DNA of 15,056 nt, taken from positions 1 through 15,056 of the forward strand of contig JAFASB010000361.1 of assembly GCA_019244985.1 (NCBI GenBank). The letters run 5' to 3'. This document shows, one piece after another, positions 13,969 through 15,056 of the stretch. This DNA comes from Acidimicrobiia bacterium (GTDB lineage Bacteria > Actinomycetota > Acidimicrobiia > Acidimicrobiales > AC-14). A model generated the notes under the pieces. The model was not told the origin of the DNA. It ran no database searches and saw only the letters and a list, made by a program, of their open reading frames with translations. How positions within the stretch are numbered: position 1 is the stretch's first letter; each line of letters begins with the position of its first letter. The translations under genes were made by a program, and so were the position numbers.

Positions 13969-14382
13969 TCAGGAATCGAGAATCGCCGCCTCCGACGGCT
14001 GATCCTCGACGGCGTCGATGTCGGGGCTCTGCAGGCCCTCGTTCTCGTGCTGGAAGGAGATGTACACCTGGATCAGCGCCTGCTTCTGGGCCTCGGTGAT
14101 CGTCGGATCGCGCAGGATCTCGCCGACCAGGTCGTGGTCGCCCTCGCGCTCCTCGAGAATGCCGGCACGCACGTAGAGCGTCTCGGCCGAGATGCGCAGG
14201 GCCTTGGCGATCTGCTGCAGGATCTCGGCCGAGGGCTTGCGCAGCCCGCGCTCGATCTGACTCAGGTACGGGTTGGAAATGCCCGCCATGTCGGAAAGCT
14301 TCCGCAACGACAAGCGGGCCGAGCCGCGCTGTTCCCGGATGAACTCCCCGAGATCGCGCATCCGCGTCTGAATGTCCTCCAT
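13969..14382 (-). CDS. XRE-family HTH transcriptional regulator
   Basis: 137 residues from ATG 14382; GTG at 14388 is equally possible and fits a leaderless start, see the -10 at 14396. The Cro/CI-type domain spans about 8-72: LSLRKLSDMAGISNPYLSQIERGLRKPSAEILQQIAKAL (25-63, motif quoted as the recognition segment). The C-terminal helical tail (EGDHDLVGEILRDPTITEAQKQALIQVYISF) is shared with a family of small actinobacterial regulators. An acidic end follows. It is cytosolic and probably binds DNA as a dimer. The targets and signal cannot be told. It lies 29 nt downstream of the HD-GYP gene on the same strand. Confidence 0.85.
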   Translation of the reverse strand: MEDIQTRMRDLGEFIREQRGSARLSLRKLSDMAGISNPYLSQIERGLRKPSAEILQQIAKALRISAETLYVRAGILEEREGDHDLVGEILRDPTITEAQKQALIQVYISFQHENEGLQSPDIDAVEDQPSEAAILDS

Positions 14383-14395
14383 TGCCACGGCGGGA

Positions 14396-14401
14396 AGGCT
14401 A
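14396..14401 (-). promoter_or_regulatory. Candidate leaderless -10 element of the XRE gene
   Basis: On the minus strand TAGCCT is followed after exactly 7 nt by GTG (14388-14386). No Shine-Dalgarno sequence is present for this GTG or the ATG six bases later. This fits a TANNNT promoter with transcription starting at the GTG. It lies 10 nt beyond the stop of the HD-GYP gene. The -35 region is not convincing. Confidence 0.4.
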
Positions 14402-14411
14402 CCGGCGTTGT

Positions 14412-15056
14412 CTAGGCAGGCGTCGAGATCGGCACCAGCCGTTCGCACAACGGGGCGAACACCTTGGCCACGTCGGGGTCGAACTGGGTGCCGCCCATGC
14501 GCTCGATCTCCTCGGCCGCGTAGCTCAGCGGGAGCGCCGCCCGATACGGCCGGTCGGTGGTCATGGCGTCGAAGGCGTCGACGATGCTAAACACCCGCGC
14601 CGGCAGCGGGATCTCCTCGGCCTTGAGGCCCTCGGGGTAGCCCGAGCCGTCGAACATCTCGTGGTGGTAGCGGACGATCTCCGCCGCCCCCTTCAGGAAC
14701 GGGATGCTCGACACCATCTGGTAGCCGATCAGCGGATGGGTGCGCATGACGCGCCACTCGGCCGCCGTCAGCGGTCCGGGCTTGGACAGGATGCGCTCGG
14801 GGATGCCGACCTTGCCGGCGTCGTGGAGCAAGAAGCCGTACTCGGAGTCGGGGTAATCGGCGGCGATGCCGAGGGCCTGCATGAGGGCCATGCCGTAGAC
14901 GCGGCAGCGCTCGAGGTGCTGGCCGGTGTAGGCGTCCTTGGCCTCGACGACGAAGGCCAGCGAGCGGATCGTCTCGAGGTACGCCGTCTTCAGCTCGGCG
15001 AGCGCAGCCTCGAGCTCTTCGGCGCGCGACCGCTCCCGCTTGTAGATCTCGGTGAT
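14412..15056 (-). CDS. HD-GYP domain c-di-GMP phosphodiesterase (N-terminus outside window)
   Basis: The frame is open to the right edge, giving 214 C-terminal residues. A coiled-coil linker (ITEIYKRERSRAEELEAALAELKTAY) leads into the HD-GYP domain: HLER, then LLHDAGKVGIPE (the HD pair), THPLIGYQMVSSIPFL, RYHHEMFDGSGYPEGL (HH and GYP) and IVDAFDAMTTDRPYR. All metal and GYP residues are present, so it should hydrolyse c-di-GMP. The linker implies an upstream sensory domain such as GAF, PAS or receiver beyond the window. The coupling to pilus or motility control is not shown here. Confidence 0.9.
   Translation of the reverse strand: MTEIYKRERSRAEELEAALAELKTAYLETIRSLAFVVEAKDAYTGQHLERCRVYGMALMQALGIAADYPDSEYGFLLHDAGKVGIPERILSKPGPLTAAEWRVMRTHPLIGYQMVSSIPFLKGAAEIVRYHHEMFDGSGYPEGLKAEEIPLPARVFSIVDAFDAMTTDRPYRAALPLSYAAEEIERMGGTQFDPDVAKVFAPLCERLVPISTPA

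Overview
The window comes from a high-GC actinomycete. A mycothiol glycosyltransferase (MshA) next to a YbjN protein, a BldC homologue, an actinobacterial-type CpaB/TadZ pair and many GTG and TTG starts all support this. The gene set looks most like uncultured Acidimicrobiia, which is an inference from gene content. No rRNA, tRNA, CRISPR array or transposase was seen.

Left part (1-5764). The tail of a plus-strand membrane-protein gene meets a long minus-strand operon at two copies of a 49-bp palindromic element. Read in its own direction, the operon runs: cpaB (5361), a TadZ/CpaE-like P-loop protein (4654), a chimeric ORF (3908), lipoprotein A (3249), secreted protein A (2719), lipoprotein B (1685), secreted protein B (1164 to 247). 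Every junction overlaps. The chimeric ORF joins the first ~113 residues of a CpaF/TadA secretion ATPase in frame to the last ~100 residues of a BTAD-type regulator. The ATPase core and whatever lay between (in related loci tadB, tadC, pilins and so on) are absent. The lipoprotein/secreted-protein pair is a tandem duplication that keeps even the same 13-nt gene overlap. Upstream on the same strand is bldC, whose promoter overlaps a 10-bp-phased AT-rich repeat array.

Middle part (5860-9595, plus strand). A third, diverged 49-bp element precedes a small excisionase-type HTH gene. Then come a SAM hydroxide adenosyltransferase (DUF62), a 29-residue membrane peptide, a second small HTH protein, an ABC-2 exporter (ATPase plus permease) and an orphan CheY-like receiver.

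Right part (9463-15056, minus strand). A small unknown gene with an ATGA-coupled partner lies beyond a cluster of TGACAG repeats that follows proC. The M23 peptidoglycan hydrolase upstream of proC carries an apparent frameshift in its N-terminal region and has a structured leader. It is followed by ybjN and mshA (mycothiol synthesis), a small XRE regulator and a truncated HD-GYP c-di-GMP phosphodiesterase gene at the window edge.

Most genes are ordinary housekeeping or regulatory genes. The unusual part is the rearranged Tad-pilus operon with its duplicated secreted cassette, bracketed by the 49-bp elements.
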